DNA of 64,000 bases, taken from assembly GCA_963582345.1 (NCBI GenBank), contig CAUZSN010000002.1, positions 1 through 64,000 on the forward strand, given 5' to 3'. Shown here piece by piece: positions 63,497 through 64,000 of this stretch. Source of the DNA: CAUZSN01 sp963582345 (lineage in GTDB: Bacteria > Planctomycetota > Planctomycetia > Planctomycetales > Planctomycetaceae). The first letter of the stretch is position 1. Each line of letters begins with the position of its first letter. The translations under genes were made by a program, and so were the position numbers. The notes below the pieces were generated by a model that was given only the letters and a program-made list of their open reading frames with translations, was not told the DNA's origin and searched no databases.

Positions 63497-64000
63497 ATGA
63501 ATCTAAAACGAGGGACCGCAGGTCTGACAATCGTCTGCTATCTGGCTGTACTCTTTTACGGCGTTGCATGCCATGCCGTCAGCTATAATGTCAACTCCCA
63601 TCCGTTCATGTACTTCATTGTCTGGGACATGTTCTGCGGCTGGTCGGCCTATACCTCGCGGACACAGATTATTGGCGAGGGAGAAAGCGGAAAATTCTAT
63701 CGGATTGCACCGGGACCGTGGGGCGAGTTTCATCCGTACGCCGATTTGCCACGCAGACATTACGATCCATTCGGAAAACATCTGCCGCGGATGGTGCGCA
63801 ACAGTCTGAAGCAGACGCAGCACGAACCGCTGACGCAAATCTACGTTATCGAGGAATCTTGGGCGAAAAAGTATAACCTGCCCGACAAAATTTGGTCCCG
63901 TCGGTTTGACGAGCCGAAAAACAAGAACGTGTATTACCATTTGCGGGGCATCTTGTCTCCCGACGGAACTCCCACACATTGGAATCCATCATGGATCGAA
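63497..64000 (+). CDS. membrane-anchored hypothetical protein, truncated by window edge
   Basis: Open from ATG 63497 (MNLKRGTAGLTIVCYLAVLF) to the last base, 168 codons with no stop, so the gene continues beyond the window. One N-terminal helix (LTIVCYLAVLFYGVACHAV), an aromatic-rich stretch (PFMYFIVWDMFCGWSAYTSR), then a soluble part with PGPWGEFHPYADLPRRHYDP. No family recognised; a purine-rich AGGTTGAGG lies just upstream. Confidence 0.8.
   Translation, partial: MNLKRGTAGLTIVCYLAVLFYGVACHAVSYNVNSHPFMYFIVWDMFCGWSAYTSRTQIIGEGESGKFYRIAPGPWGEFHPYADLPRRHYDPFGKHLPRMVRNSLKQTQHEPLTQIYVIEESWAKKYNLPDKIWSRRFDEPKNKNVYYHLRGILSPDGTPTHWNPSWIE

Noticed and set aside
1..64000. CRISPR array, prophage or complete insertion sequence
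   Set aside because: No regularly spaced direct repeats, phage structural genes or intact transposase were seen; only relics.

Overview
The window comes from a planctomycete, most likely of the Pirellulaceae/Pirellulales. The signs are a Tat-exported DUF1501 protein, small secreted proteins and TPR/membrane proteins of types seen mainly in that phylum, a SecD-SecF fusion, an enlarged SecA, a YccV/HspQ-domain protein, relics of a planctomycete-type ECF sigma factor and sulfatase, many non-SD or GTG/TTG starts, and wide, relic-filled spacers between mostly monocistronic genes. No plasmid, prophage, CRISPR array or rRNA operon is visible. This is a chromosomal housekeeping segment.

Layout. 0-5.6 kb: DUF1501 protein, SLC13-type permease with RCK_C domains, CysQ-like phosphatase, alpha/beta hydrolase. 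5.6-9.7 kb: tRNA-Pro(GGG), transposase relic, small conserved protein between 38-bp inverted repeats, htpG, YccV/HspQ-domain protein. 9.9-17.9 kb: a nitrilase-fold amidase, alkaline phosphatase, DUF374 acyltransferase, typA and a NYN-domain nuclease. Here the NYN+amidase pair exists twice, in opposite orientations, and each copy has kept a different gene. 17.9-23.3 kb: FAD amine oxidase/desaturase-like enzyme, relics of a transposase and an ECF sigma factor, TPR protein. 23.5-30.2 kb: three small secreted proteins, a ParC-ParE-type topoisomerase pair, a tiny membrane protein. 30.2-38 kb: DegT-type relic, HlyD-like protein, membrane proteins, FabH-type synthase, NRDE/TANGO2 protein, GH2-like sugar-binding protein. 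38-51.8 kb: metK, waaA, secA, a TVP38/DedA-type protein, then secDF, yajC and tgt in the usual order, and a T2SS-F protein. 51.9-64 kb: fabI, sucD/sucC, a secreted zinc-peptidase-like protein, an nfeD-floA-orphan cluster, ferredoxin, a CobA-HemD fusion and a gene cut by the right edge.

Functional themes are protein export (secA, secDF, yajC), envelope lipid and KDO synthesis (fabI, FabH-type, DUF374, waaA), central metabolism (sucCD, metK, tetrapyrrole) and DNA topology.

The least ordinary features are the reciprocally decayed duplicate of the NYN-amidase pair, five tandemly spaced W-containing repeats in the enlarged C-terminal half of SecA, a 32-bp near-perfect inverted repeat inside a coding region at 59.3 kb, and about ten recognisable gene relics in the spacers, which suggest ongoing gene loss.
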